Of a DNA stretch of 64,000 nt, positions 48,473-57,189 are shown in pieces. Numbering within the stretch: the stretch's first letter is position 1; each line of letters starts with the position of its first letter. The position numbers and the translations under genes are program-made. The stretch spans positions 62,001 to 126,000 of the IMG/VR virus record IMGVR_UViG_3300007609_000003, one strand, 5' to 3'. The notes under the pieces are model-generated. The model was not told where the DNA came from. It did no database searches and saw nothing but the letters and a program-made list of their open reading frames with translations. The stretch is from a virus.

Positions 48473-49456
48473 TTGTTGACCCGTTGGACCGTAGATACTT
48501 TGTAATAGGTCCCCGACGTCAGTTGCATTTGCATCGGCCGCAAAAGGAAACTTATCTATCGTATTCGTAATGGTAGAAAATCCAGCTGCTGTATATCCAG
48601 AACTCGTGCTCGATTGACCTGCCGAGTATCCTCTCGCATCGGTTAGATCGCCAACGTCCGTTGCGTTTGTATCAGTTGCGAATGGAAACTTATCTATCGT
48701 ATCTACATATGGTGGAGCGTTACCGCCCGATGTGTAACCAGATTCATTACTGTTCTGTCCAGACGCGATATATCTCGCTTGAGTTAGATCTCCAACATCC
48801 GTTGCACTCGCATCAGTAGCAAAAGGAAACTTATCTATCGTATTAAAATAGTTTGGTGGATTAAAACCACCGGACGTATATCCAAAATCTACACTCGACT
48901 GCCCTGCGACGCCTTGTCTTGCCTGAGTTAGATCACCAATGTTTGTTCCACCGTCTCCATCAGACGCAAACAAAAACTTATCAATAACAGTTTTTCCAGT
49001 AGGAGCCTCAGTGTCAAAACCACCCGACGCATATCCTGCTGTCGTGCTTGTATGACCAGCTAAGAGAGACCTTGAGTCAGACAAACCACCTACGAGAGAA
49101 GCGTTACCGTCAGAAGCAAAAGGAAACTTATCAATTCGAGACTGGTGAGGAGGGGCAAGACCGCCCGATGTATAACCGTGCGTTGAAGATGACTGGCCCG
49201 ACGCATATGTTCTTGCCTGAGATAAATCACCAACGTCAGTTGAGTTTGCATCAGAAGCAAAAGGAAACTTTTGAACCGTGTTGAGCGTGGATCCTGGAAC
49301 ATATCCACCGGAAGTATAACCAGACACGGATCCCTGTGCTTGAGACGGAGGTACTTCAAACACTTTTAGGTGATCGTTCATTACGAACTTAGTCTTGTCT
49401 GTAGAGATGATAGCGGCATCGTCTACGACTTCTACACCTTTAACGAACCATGCCAT
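48467..49456 (-). CDS. six-repeat kelch-like protein, VKGVEVVDD anchor
   Basis: The 329-residue protein has an anchor (about 1-42) with VKGVEVVDDAA and DKTKFVMNDHLKVFEV, like that of the copy at 31925. Six repeats follow; the third carries an insertion (FDTEAPTGKTVIDKFLFASDGDGGTN) and the last has AAG in place of SGG. The closing sequence is GPTGQQV. Its start lies directly next to the stop of the upstream paralogue, so these genes are cotranscribed. Confidence 0.75.
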   Translation of the reverse strand: MAWFVKGVEVVDDAAIISTDKTKFVMNDHLKVFEVPPSQAQGSVSGYTSGGYVPGSTLNTVQKFPFASDANSTDVGDLSQARTYASGQSSSTHGYTSGGLAPPHQSRIDKFPFASDGNASLVGGLSDSRSLLAGHTSTTAGYASGGFDTEAPTGKTVIDKFLFASDGDGGTNIGDLTQARQGVAGQSSVDFGYTSGGFNPPNYFNTIDKFPFATDASATDVGDLTQARYIASGQNSNESGYTSGGNAPPYVDTIDKFPFATDTNATDVGDLTDARGYSAGQSSTSSGYTAAGFSTITNTIDKFPFAADANATDVGDLLQSIYGPTGQQV

Positions 49457-50371
49457 TTAATGTTGATTACCGGTAGGACCATACACACCCTGCGTCATGT
49501 CACCGACGTCGGTTGCATTTGCATCAGAGGCAAAAGGAAACTTATCTATTACGTTAGATAGGCCCGGCTGCCATCCACCAGTTGTGTATCCAGATTCTGT
49601 GCTAGACTGGCCCGTGGTAAAACCTCTACCCTGTGTTAGGTTGCCAACATCCGTTGCATTTGCATCCGTTGCGAATGGAAACTTATCAATAGTGTTTATG
49701 CCGGCAGGAGTCCCGCCCGTGGAATAACCGTTCTCAGATGATGATTGCCCTCCTAGAGACCCTCTTGCCTGTGTTAAATCTCCAACATCAGTCGCATTTG
49801 CATCAGAAGCAAATGGAAATTTTTGAATTACATTTTGAACGGGGCCATTATATCCACCTGATGAATAACCAGATTCTGTGGAAGATTGACCGGAATTAAA
49901 TCTTACTGGCGCCACTAGATCGCCGACATCGGTAGCATTCGTGTCAGTAGCAAATGGAAACTTATCAATCGTGTTGAGCGACCCTGGCCCGGTTCCACCT
50001 GAGCTATACCCAGATGCACCAGACATTTGCCCAGATGCTTGATTCCTTGCCTGCGATAAATCCCCAACATCTGTTCCATTACCATCAACCGCAAATGGAA
50101 ATTTTTGGATTGTACTTGACATTAAAGGAGGCCCATTACCGCCTGACATATAACCAGATACCGAGCTCGATTGCCCTGCTGCATATCTTCCACCTAATAC
50201 GAGATCGCCAACGTCAGTCGCATTGCCGTCAGAAGAAAAAGAAAACTTTTCAATTGTGTTAACGTTTCCAGGATTGCCTCCCGAAGAGTAACCGCTTATA
50301 CTTCCCTGTACTGAAGGCGGTGGAGTAACCGTTACACTTGATATCTTATCCTGAGTAATTCTTATTGCCAT
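49457..50371 (-). CDS. six-repeat kelch-like protein, short anchor
   Basis: The 304-residue protein has the shortest anchor of the family: MAIRITQDKISSVTV and a PPPSVQ linker (about 22 residues in all). Six regular repeats follow. Blade loops differ most in the segment after SGG (NPGNVN, NGPPLMSS, TGPGSLN, YNGPVQN, TPAGIN, WQPGLSN), the place expected for exposed loops. The end is GPTGNQH. Confidence 0.75.
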   Translation of the reverse strand: MAIRITQDKISSVTVTPPPSVQGSISGYSSGGNPGNVNTIEKFSFSSDGNATDVGDLVLGGRYAAGQSSSVSGYMSGGNGPPLMSSTIQKFPFAVDGNGTDVGDLSQARNQASGQMSGASGYSSGGTGPGSLNTIDKFPFATDTNATDVGDLVAPVRFNSGQSSTESGYSSGGYNGPVQNVIQKFPFASDANATDVGDLTQARGSLGGQSSSENGYSTGGTPAGINTIDKFPFATDANATDVGNLTQGRGFTTGQSSTESGYTTGGWQPGLSNVIDKFPFASDANATDVGDMTQGVYGPTGNQH

Positions 50372-50414
50372 CTATCTATACTTTCTTGTGTGATATCTTG
50401 AAAACATTCATTGG

Positions 50415-51401
50415 TTATACCTGATGACCTGCTCCATATTCCCTTGCTTGTGTTAAATCACCAACATCCGTTGCGTTTCCATCAGACGCAAAAGGAAACT
50501 TATCAATTACATTCGAACTAGGTGGCGCATTACCCCCGGAAACATAGCCAGATGTAGTACTTGATTGGCCTGCTGCGCTCGATCGGGCTTGTGTTAGGTC
50601 GCCGACGTCGGTTGCATTAGCATCAGTTGCAAATGGAAACTTGTCAATTGTATTCCTAAAAGGTGGAGTCCAACCACCTGAAGTATATCCAGACGCATCA
50701 CTTTGTTGACCATTTCCGGCCAAAGCTTTTCTTGCTTGAGTTAAATTACCCACGTCAGTAGCATTTCCATCAGATGCAAAAGGAAATTTATCAATCGTGT
50801 CAAAAGCAGGGCCTAACCCTCCACCGGAAGTATAACCATTTTCTGAGCTGGACTGGCCGGTAGTATTGTACCTTCCTTGCGTTAGATCCCCGACGTCCGT
50901 TGCATTTGCGTCTGTTGCAAAAGGAAATTTGTCAATAATGTTTGAAGTTGGGTACCCTCCACCAGAAGTATAACCATTTTCTGAGCTAGATTGGCCAGCC
51001 AAACCATATCTTCCCTGCGTCAAATCGCCAACATCAGTTGCATTTGCGTCGGCAGCAAAAGGAAACTTGTCAATTATATTAACCGCAGGCCTAGCGCCAC
51101 CGGACGTGTATCCTGATGTTGAGCTAGATTGACCTGTTGGCCGCTCTCTTGCCTGAGTCAAATCGCCGACGTCCGTTGCATTGGCATCAGCAGCGAAAGG
51201 AAACTTATCGATGGTATTTACATCACCAGGCGCATCACCACCTGAAGTATAACCACTCGTTGAACCTTGGGTCGAGTATCTCTGCTCATACTCAGTCGCT
51301 AGAATAGCCCCGTCGAACTCAAACCCTTCGTCAGTAAAGGTAAGAGTGTAGTCACCGAAGTTAATTGTACCATCAGCGTTAAATTTAATCTCAGTTGCCA
51401 T
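50415..51401 (-). CDS. six-repeat kelch-like protein, INFGDYTLTF anchor
   Basis: The 328-residue protein has an anchor (about 1-45) with IKFNADGTINFGDYTLTFTDEGFEFDG, clearly related to that of the copy at 56177. The six repeats are very regular. One junction has an inserted NGQQSDASGYTSGG, showing that repeat borders can slip. It closes with GAGHQV. A run of AAAAAGGATAACCCTTC precedes the start, with AAGGATAA as a modest ribosome site. Confidence 0.75.
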   Translation of the reverse strand: MATEIKFNADGTINFGDYTLTFTDEGFEFDGAILATEYEQRYSTQGSTSGYTSGGDAPGDVNTIDKFPFAADANATDVGDLTQARERPTGQSSSTSGYTSGGARPAVNIIDKFPFAADANATDVGDLTQGRYGLAGQSSSENGYTSGGGYPTSNIIDKFPFATDANATDVGDLTQGRYNTTGQSSSENGYTSGGGLGPAFDTIDKFPFASDGNATDVGNLTQARKALAGNGQQSDASGYTSGGWTPPFRNTIDKFPFATDANATDVGDLTQARSSAAGQSSTTSGYVSGGNAPPSSNVIDKFPFASDGNATDVGDLTQAREYGAGHQV

Positions 51402-51419
51402 GAAGGGTTATCCTTTTTA

Positions 51420-51548
51420 TTAAACGTCTTCAACTAACTCTTGTAAAAGATTAAACGCATCACGGTCTTCCATCTCAAATTTTCGTAGGACCTCGAGTAA
51501 CTCATCGAAGTCAAGGTCCTCAATCTTTTTTGCAAGAATTAATTCCAT
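51420..51548 (-). CDS. small acidic helical protein
   Basis: A 42-residue acidic protein (MELILAKKIEDLDFDELLEV..., then FEMEDRDAFNLLQELVEDV). It begins two bases after the stop of the gene at 51551 and ends 18 bases before the next kelch-like gene. The tight fit in the operon supports it. Function unknown. Confidence 0.55.
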   Translation of the reverse strand: MELILAKKIEDLDFDELLEVLRKFEMEDRDAFNLLQELVEDV

Positions 51549-51550
51549 GA

Positions 51551-51886
51551 TTAGCTACCGTTCTTAGCTACAAAATCGTCGTACCAGGTTTCAGCCATCG
51601 TAGTCACTTCAGCATCAGTCATATTCGTTGGAGCCACATCAGGATCCTCGTTGTTCATATTCTGAAACGGTGTTGTTCCATGCATTGTAAGTAGACGCGT
51701 TACGAACTCAGCTTTTGTGAAAGATGTAACCGTGTCGGGTACGTAGTAATCACGAACGTCGTCTACCCAACCAATGTATGTGTTGTCCGCTGGGTTGAAC
51801 CAGTGACCACGATCGCCGACCCAACCTGGTATTTCAGCGCGTGCACTTCCATTAATTCTGTGAAGCATATATTCTATTACAGCCAT
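51551..51886 (-). CDS. small hypothetical protein in the fibre region
   Basis: A 111-residue protein with an aromatic N-terminal half (IPGWVGDRGHWFNPADNTYIGWVDDVRDYYVP) and a helical C-terminal half (FTKAEFVTRLL, MTDAEVTTMAETWYDDFV). No family is recognised. A late octamer precedes it, so it is expressed with the virion genes. Confidence 0.68.
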   Translation of the reverse strand: MAVIEYMLHRINGSARAEIPGWVGDRGHWFNPADNTYIGWVDDVRDYYVPDTVTSFTKAEFVTRLLTMHGTTPFQNMNNEDPDVAPTNMTDAEVTTMAETWYDDFVAKNGS

Positions 51887-51929
51887 TTTTTCCTCCGGGT
51901 GTTATAGTTTGAATAAGAGTTTCTCAAGG

Positions 51930-51937
51930 TATTTATA
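51930..51937 (-). promoter_or_regulatory. late promoter octamer upstream of 51551-51886
   Basis: TATAAATA on the minus strand, 44 bases before the start at 51886. Confidence 0.75.
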
Positions 51938-51938
51938 A

Positions 51939-52709
51939 TTATAATGATCTTATATTCTTCCTTGGATAGGGAAAAATATCAATTGGTGTAAGAGTAATAC
52001 AACATGTACTGTTTTGGTCTCTGTCTTTATTTTCGACCATATGTTCTACACTAAACGTTGTATTCTCGACTTTTTGTTTTAAATTTTCAATATTGTATTC
52101 TTTTTGTAAATTATTTTTGCTTTCAAATACTTCGTAAAACGTTCTAGGTATTCTTCCACTGTTTAATATATCGACTATACGATTAATTGCCATGTAAGAA
52201 GAATAATGAGTACTTGCGCTATCAATATATATTTTAGAATGGTCGTTCATCTTTGGAATATAATCAACTAATAATTTTGTTACGTCAAAGACTCCGTGAG
52301 CAAAATCAGAAAAGAGTATATCGATGTTCTTTAGATCCAATACATCGATCCTTTGGTTTAAAAAGTGTACTCGATCCTGTACCTCGTACTTCTGAATTAA
52401 ATCCGTTATGAAATCATTATAATCATCACGATAATGATCACCCATTGCATTCTTTGCAGTCTTAAGGCGATACCATTCACTACCGTCATCTACCGTATGT
52501 ATCGTACCAAACTTATTCTCCTCGAGAGCAAGGCCTGACCATAACATAGCAGAACCGAGGCCTGTTCCTAGTTCAACAACGATCTCGGGTTTCATCATTT
52601 TAATCATAGAATAGAGGTATACCGAAAAGTCTTCTGTTCCGTATATGGATCCAACTCTATCGGTATACCTCTTTAGTTCTACAAACCTATCGTAGAAGTT
52701 ATTCTTCAT
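51939..52709 (-). CDS. class I SAM-dependent methyltransferase-like protein
   Basis: The 256-residue protein has PEIVVELGTGLGSAMLWSGLAL (about 42-63, the SAM-binding motif I), GTIHTVDDGSEWYRL (acidic motif II) and IDILFSDFAHGVFDVTKLLVDYIP. This is a methyltransferase of the cephalosporin-hydroxylase/O-methyltransferase-like shape. I chose ATG 52709; the longer frame to 52793 lies wholly inside the upstream gene. The target is unknown, but glycan genes and oxygenases surround it. Confidence 0.72.
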   Translation of the reverse strand: MKNNFYDRFVELKRYTDRVGSIYGTEDFSVYLYSMIKMMKPEIVVELGTGLGSAMLWSGLALEENKFGTIHTVDDGSEWYRLKTAKNAMGDHYRDDYNDFITDLIQKYEVQDRVHFLNQRIDVLDLKNIDILFSDFAHGVFDVTKLLVDYIPKMNDHSKIYIDSASTHYSSYMAINRIVDILNSGRIPRTFYEVFESKNNLQKEYNIENLKQKVENTTFSVEHMVENKDRDQNSTCCITLTPIDIFPYPRKNIRSL

Positions 52710-53649
52710 CGTTCTCTTCTGCTGTAAAGTTGTCGAGCAACGCAACCTTATTTGAGAAAGAGATAGCTTCGTTTGGATTTGGATCATATCCAAGAAGTTC
52801 CATACGAGTAATGTCTACCTTATGTTTCTCGATGAGTTCACGAGAAAGGCCATCAACAAATTCAAACAGTCCTTCGCTACCCCAAGAATCCTGCTCGACT
52901 TCTTTCTTTACGTACTCTTGAATAATACGTTGCATCTTGCTCGGGTTAACACCGATCTGCTCCATATATTCCTGTTCACCTTTTGTAATCCGACCGGATT
53001 GGCGAACGTCTCGAATACACTGAACGATACTTCTTTTTAGGTGAGTAATCGACTCTTCTTTTTCAATATCGTGCTCAGAGAAACCACTTGCCTTTTCCTT
53101 GAGGTCCTCGTAGATCTCTTGAAGCGCAAGGACGTCCTTCATAGCACCCTCGATATAGGTCATACCCTCGATAGCACCTTCTTGAAGTTCCGCGAGTTTA
53201 ATTTTGAGATCCACCTCTCTCCAATAATCAAGGTTCACCGCTTCCTGAAGTTCTTCCTGCAGCTTACGGATCTTAGCTTCCTTCTTAATATGACGCCACT
53301 TAGCCTCGTTAAGAGCCGACTTCTTTTTTGACAGTTCAGCCGAGATCTGACGCATATTCTTATGTGGGCTATGATAGCTAAAGTTAATATGCTTCCACAT
53401 CCATTGTGTATGGCTGTGGTTCCAGATGTTTCCTAACTCGCCAACGTTCTTAAGAGCAGCATCAACTAACTCAGAGTTCTCGTTGAGAGTCTTGTTACCG
53501 AAGCTAGGAAGGTTACCAGTGGTTCCATGGCCAAAGACCATAGCCATCGGTACCTTCATTTTTTCGGCGTCCTCTGCCGTTACGATATCACTCTTACGAA
53601 TCTCCTCAAAGACTGCTAGCTCGCGAGTGGTCTTTTTTTCTTCTTCCAT
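52699..53649 (-). CDS. coiled-coil protein conserved in T4-like phages, unknown function
   Basis: The 316-residue protein is mostly helical, with a strongly charged coiled-coil segment (SAELSKKKSALNEAKWRHIKKEAKIRKLQEELQEA) and a C-terminal helical part. An N-terminal segment has VPMAMVFGHGTTGNLPSFGN. I chose ATG 53649, 10 bases after AAGGAGG, over the earlier in-frame ATG at 53673, which precedes that site. It overlaps the methyltransferase gene by 11 bases. A structural or assembly role is likely. Confidence 0.72.
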   Translation of the reverse strand: MEEEKKTTRELAVFEEIRKSDIVTAEDAEKMKVPMAMVFGHGTTGNLPSFGNKTLNENSELVDAALKNVGELGNIWNHSHTQWMWKHINFSYHSPHKNMRQISAELSKKKSALNEAKWRHIKKEAKIRKLQEELQEAVNLDYWREVDLKIKLAELQEGAIEGMTYIEGAMKDVLALQEIYEDLKEKASGFSEHDIEKEESITHLKRSIVQCIRDVRQSGRITKGEQEYMEQIGVNPSKMQRIIQEYVKKEVEQDSWGSEGLFEFVDGLSRELIEKHKVDITRMELLGYDPNPNEAISFSNKVALLDNFTAEENDEE

Positions 53650-53650
53650 A

Positions 53651-55003
53651 TTATCTAAACCTCCTTGGTCCATGGATCCAAATCACAAGAGCATAACGAT
53701 CTCCTGTTTCAATTGGAGTAACTACGTGTGGCATATAGCTCGGGAACATTGAGATAGAACCTCGATCTCGAACTGCCTGAATTTTATTTCCGTGGTCGTC
53801 AACTATTAGATCGCAACCCGTATATGCATTTGAATCTGTGAGCTGAGCTGTAAAGGATATCTTACGAGTCGCGACAGTACCGTTACCCGCGTCGACGTGC
53901 CAGTCATAGTGGCCTGGTACTTCAGCGTCTGATGCGTAGTGAATAAGCTGCAGCGAATACTCGATACCAGTTACATCGTAGTCAAAATGAACGGCATTTG
54001 CGACTGACACAATATCAGCGATCTTTTTAAAGATCCAACGGTTCTCTTCAACGTTTTCAACCGGATAGATCTCAGCTGAACGGATCTGACGAGCAACGCT
54101 ACCCTTACCGCCACCACCTACGCTTGCAGACGCGGAATATGAGTCCTTCGCGATCTGAATAATACGATCGCATTCATCATTCGTAAACATAAGGTTAGGA
54201 AACGTATCCTTATTAATCGGATAGTATCCAGGAAGAGTATTATCACGACCTGGTAGCATAACGCCACCAAAGACTGGATCCGGGATCAACATTTCGTTGT
54301 TTGGAGCCGTTGGCTTTTTAATTACCGGTTGGTTCACGATCGTCTTACCTTCAGCCTTCGCCTGCTGAACCGCATTCTGTTGAACTGGTTTCGGTTCTTC
54401 CTTTGCATTCGTCTGACGAAGAGTCTCTTGGTTCTTATCAACTCCTAGAGAAGTACGACCGTCCATTGCCTGATCTGCATGTGGACCATCTGCATCTACA
54501 TAATGTAGGAATACTTGACAGTGCCAGTTACCTTTAAATGGTTTTCTCCAATGAACCATCTCGGTACCCTTATAGGCAGCCATCTCACCAGGTTCCATTG
54601 CTACTGCGGACTCGATCGTACCATCGTCGTTCGCAAAATGAATTGGCCAGTTAACCTTTGCGTCGTATCCGAGAGTAAGAGTAGTACTAATCTCGCAGGC
54701 TGGTCTATCCTTATGCTTTTTGAGTACGTCACCAGGACGGTAGATGCGAGCATAGGAATAAGTTGGAAGTAGTCTCTTACCAACGGCTTTACCTAGCGGC
54801 TCAGCAATGTTTTGTAGGAGCGTATCAAACTTCTCATCGCCGTATACAGCATCCGACAGTGGACACTGATCGTCCTGAACGAGTTTTCCATCGGCGTGTA
54901 GTTGAAACATATGTTCGACAAGAGAGTCGCACTGTTCCTTTGTTAAAACATTTTGTAATACAACATAACCATTCTGGTCAAAATAATTCGCGGTATTAGT
55001 CAT
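53651..55003 (-). CDS. double 2-oxoglutarate oxygenase with prolyl-4-hydroxylase-like C-domain
   Basis: The 450-residue protein joins two Fe(II)/2OG oxygenase domains. The N-domain (about 1-175) has YSYARIYRPGDVLKKHKDRPACE with H97-x-D99 and MVHWRKP as the distal His region. A Gln/Pro-rich linker follows (about 195-240). The C-domain is of prolyl-4-hydroxylase type: GHYDWHVDAGNG with H369-x-D371, the distal His426 in MPHVVTPI and the 2OG-binding Arg436 in GDRYALV. ATG 55003 follows GGAGA by about 10 bases. It could hydroxylate fibre residues. Three oxygenase genes lie in a row here. Confidence 0.84.
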   Translation of the reverse strand: MTNTANYFDQNGYVVLQNVLTKEQCDSLVEHMFQLHADGKLVQDDQCPLSDAVYGDEKFDTLLQNIAEPLGKAVGKRLLPTYSYARIYRPGDVLKKHKDRPACEISTTLTLGYDAKVNWPIHFANDDGTIESAVAMEPGEMAAYKGTEMVHWRKPFKGNWHCQVFLHYVDADGPHADQAMDGRTSLGVDKNQETLRQTNAKEEPKPVQQNAVQQAKAEGKTIVNQPVIKKPTAPNNEMLIPDPVFGGVMLPGRDNTLPGYYPINKDTFPNLMFTNDECDRIIQIAKDSYSASASVGGGGKGSVARQIRSAEIYPVENVEENRWIFKKIADIVSVANAVHFDYDVTGIEYSLQLIHYASDAEVPGHYDWHVDAGNGTVATRKISFTAQLTDSNAYTGCDLIVDDHGNKIQAVRDRGSISMFPSYMPHVVTPIETGDRYALVIWIHGPRRFR

Positions 55004-55009
55004 AATCAA

Positions 55010-55582
55010 TCATTCTCCATTCGTATATTGAAATTTGCAAGTCACAACGTATCTTTTATCTTGAGCGCCACTAAAGGGCGGGGAACCACAGTGTGGAATC
55101 AATCCATCGAAAACAACCAACCGCCCTGGTTTATATGCCGCAGCATATTCTATATTATCGAGCGTCTCATTAAAGAAGAATGTATGTCCTCCCCAATGAA
55201 TGTTCCAATCCGGATGTGGATAATATAGAACAGTCTTTGGTTTTTCTAGATGGTTATCATCGATATGAATCGTGTCGAAATCGCTCGTTGTTGCAAGATT
55301 TACATACTGACGATGAACGATATAATTCTTAGCGATGTTTTGATCCACGCTATTGAGTCTATTTATAATTCCAAACTCAGTTGCTTCTTCACGTGATCCA
55401 AATGTGTACTTGAGTTTATGCTTTTCTCCGTATATGTGAGAACGAAATCCGTCGCTAAAGTTTGTTGCAGTATACGCGTACTGACGAACCTTAATGAACA
55501 TTCTTGCTACTTCATCAAAGGAAAAGAGATCATCGTATATATCGATATCACGGCCGTTTATCTGTATCTTTTGGTGTTTCAT
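55010..55582 (-). CDS. 2-oxoglutarate/Fe(II) oxygenase
   Basis: The 190-residue protein has TIHIDDNHLEKPKTVLYYPH (H-x-D of the metal site), WGGHTFFFN, LVVFDGLIPHCGSPPF (distal His) and KRYVVTCKF (2OG-binding Arg). The spacing matches small phage 2OG oxygenases. Its ATG overlaps the stop of the upstream oxygenase gene by four bases, and it ends six bases before the next one. The substrate is unknown. Confidence 0.8.
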   Translation of the reverse strand: MKHQKIQINGRDIDIYDDLFSFDEVARMFIKVRQYAYTATNFSDGFRSHIYGEKHKLKYTFGSREEATEFGIINRLNSVDQNIAKNYIVHRQYVNLATTSDFDTIHIDDNHLEKPKTVLYYPHPDWNIHWGGHTFFFNETLDNIEYAAAYKPGRLVVFDGLIPHCGSPPFSGAQDKRYVVTCKFQYTNGE

Positions 55583-56139
55583 AATCTACCTACGTTAAAG
55601 CTAATACTTACTCTTGCTTCGTCTGACATATTCGGTTCCACGTAGTGTTCGAGCCAACTTGGAAAAACAATACATGCGAGTTCTTGTGGAACTACCGGAT
55701 AGTTCTTTTGACGAATAGGATGGGACTCACTGCGAACGGCTGGATTTGTAAATACTAATCTACCGCTGTTCTTCGGAACCTTTAGATAATATACACCCGA
55801 GAGATAACCCTCGTGAGTATGCTGGTAATTAAAAGAATGTTTTTGATTGACATTTGCCCACATACTCTGAATACCAAAATCTTCAATTCCGTATTCTTTC
55901 AGGATTGGTTGTGAGATTGATTTTAAGAGAGTATTGTTTATAAACTCTTTAAAGATAGGTTCTTTGTGAAGATCGTCTCTCGACTGCCAACCACCACCCG
56001 CGTTACTCTTTTCTGCGGATGGTTCGCTGTCGTAGATCTCGAGGACTCGTTCAAGGTAGTCCTCGGTCTGGTACTTTTCATGACTTAACACGTGACCCCA
56101 AATAGGTGTATTAAATACATTAAACTGGTGTTCACTCAT
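55579..56139 (-). CDS. 2-oxoglutarate/Fe(II) oxygenase, TIGR02466-like
   Basis: The 186-residue protein follows the TIGR02466 layout: MWANVNQKHSFNYQHTHEGYLSGVYYLKVPKNSGRLVFTNP, then IVFPSWLEHYVEPNMSDEARVSISFN. These show the first His pair, the distal His and the Arg. It is the first gene of the oxygenase cluster, with a late octamer 35 bases upstream. Confidence 0.82.
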   Translation of the reverse strand: MSEHQFNVFNTPIWGHVLSHEKYQTEDYLERVLEIYDSEPSAEKSNAGGGWQSRDDLHKEPIFKEFINNTLLKSISQPILKEYGIEDFGIQSMWANVNQKHSFNYQHTHEGYLSGVYYLKVPKNSGRLVFTNPAVRSESHPIRQKNYPVVPQELACIVFPSWLEHYVEPNMSDEARVSISFNVGRL

Positions 56140-56173
56140 TTCATTCCCTCATAATATAGTAATAATGTATTGT

Positions 56174-56181
56174 TATTTATA
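56174..56181 (-). promoter_or_regulatory. late promoter octamer upstream of the oxygenase cluster
   Basis: TATAAATA on the minus strand, 35 bases before the start at 56139. Confidence 0.77.
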
Positions 56182-57154
56182 CTTGTTGTCCAGCGACATT
56201 TTTTCTTGCTTGTGTTAAGTCACCGACGTCAGTCGCATTTGCATCGGATGCAAAAGGAAACTTGTCGATTACATTTGTCATGTCATCGCCAGAAGTATAT
56301 CCGCTCACTGTACTCGATTGACCTGCAGCTTCACGGGTCGTTTGTGTTAAGTCACCGACGTCAGTCGCATTTGCATCGGATGCAAAAGGAAACTTATCGA
56401 TGATATTAACAATAGGAGATTCTCCTCCTGAAGTGTATCCATTATCATCGCTGTTCTGCCCGGCTGTATTTCTTCTTGCCTGCGTTAGATCCCCAACGTC
56501 AGTTGCATCTGCGTCTGTTGCGAATGGGAACTTGTCTATCGTAGTAGTATTCGGAGGAGAGCCTCCGCCTGAATTATATCCACTCACCGAACTTGATTGA
56601 CCAGTCACGCTGTTCCTTGCTTGAGTCAAATCACCAACATCAGTTGCATTCGCATCGGTTGCAAATGGAAATTTATCTATCGTGTTTTGAACGCCACCGC
56701 TGTATCCGCCTGAAGTGTAACCAGACTCTGAACTTTCATTACCGGCCGGGCTGTTCCTTCCTTGAGTAAGATCACCGACGTCTGTTGCATTACCATCAGT
56801 TGCGAAAGGAAATTTTTCAATAGTAGTTGTGTTTGGGCTATACCCCCCAGACACATAACCAGAAGATGAACTAGACTGCCCGGCTCTTGCTGAGAATAAT
56901 GTAGCTAGGTTGCCAACATCAGTTGCGTTTGCGTCGCTCGCAAAAGGAAACTTGTCGATTACATTTGAATAACCACCCGATGACCGACCGCCTGAAGTAT
57001 ACCCACTTACTGTACCATATGCAGTGGGAGGTGGCGGGGGTGGAGTCCCATACGACCCGTACTTGAACTTACCGTCGATCTCGATTCCATCAGGATGCAA
57101 CGAGATACTATAGGTACCAAAGTTAATCGAGCTTTTGTTAATTGAAATAGGCAT
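56177..57154 (-). CDS. six-repeat kelch-like protein, INFGTYSISL anchor
   Basis: The 325-residue protein has an anchor (about 1-37) with SSINFGTYSISLHPDGIEIDGKFKYG and a PPPPPP linker, then six repeats. The last repeat is shortened (SGDDMTNVIDKF). It closes with NVAGQQV. The anchor is related to that of the copy at 50415, although other genes lie between them. A late octamer precedes it. Confidence 0.75.
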   Translation of the reverse strand: MPISINKSSINFGTYSISLHPDGIEIDGKFKYGSYGTPPPPPPTAYGTVSGYTSGGRSSGGYSNVIDKFPFASDANATDVGNLATLFSARAGQSSSSSGYVSGGYSPNTTTIEKFPFATDGNATDVGDLTQGRNSPAGNESSESGYTSGGYSGGVQNTIDKFPFATDANATDVGDLTQARNSVTGQSSSVSGYNSGGGSPPNTTTIDKFPFATDADATDVGDLTQARRNTAGQNSDDNGYTSGGESPIVNIIDKFPFASDANATDVGDLTQTTREAAGQSSTVSGYTSGDDMTNVIDKFPFASDANATDVGDLTQARKNVAGQQV

Positions 57155-57181
57155 TCATAAAATCCTTATAAATCTTTAGAC

Positions 57182-57189
57182 TATTTATA
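57182..57189 (-). promoter_or_regulatory. late promoter octamer upstream of 56177-57154
   Basis: TATAAATA on the minus strand, 28 bases before the start at 57154. Confidence 0.75.
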
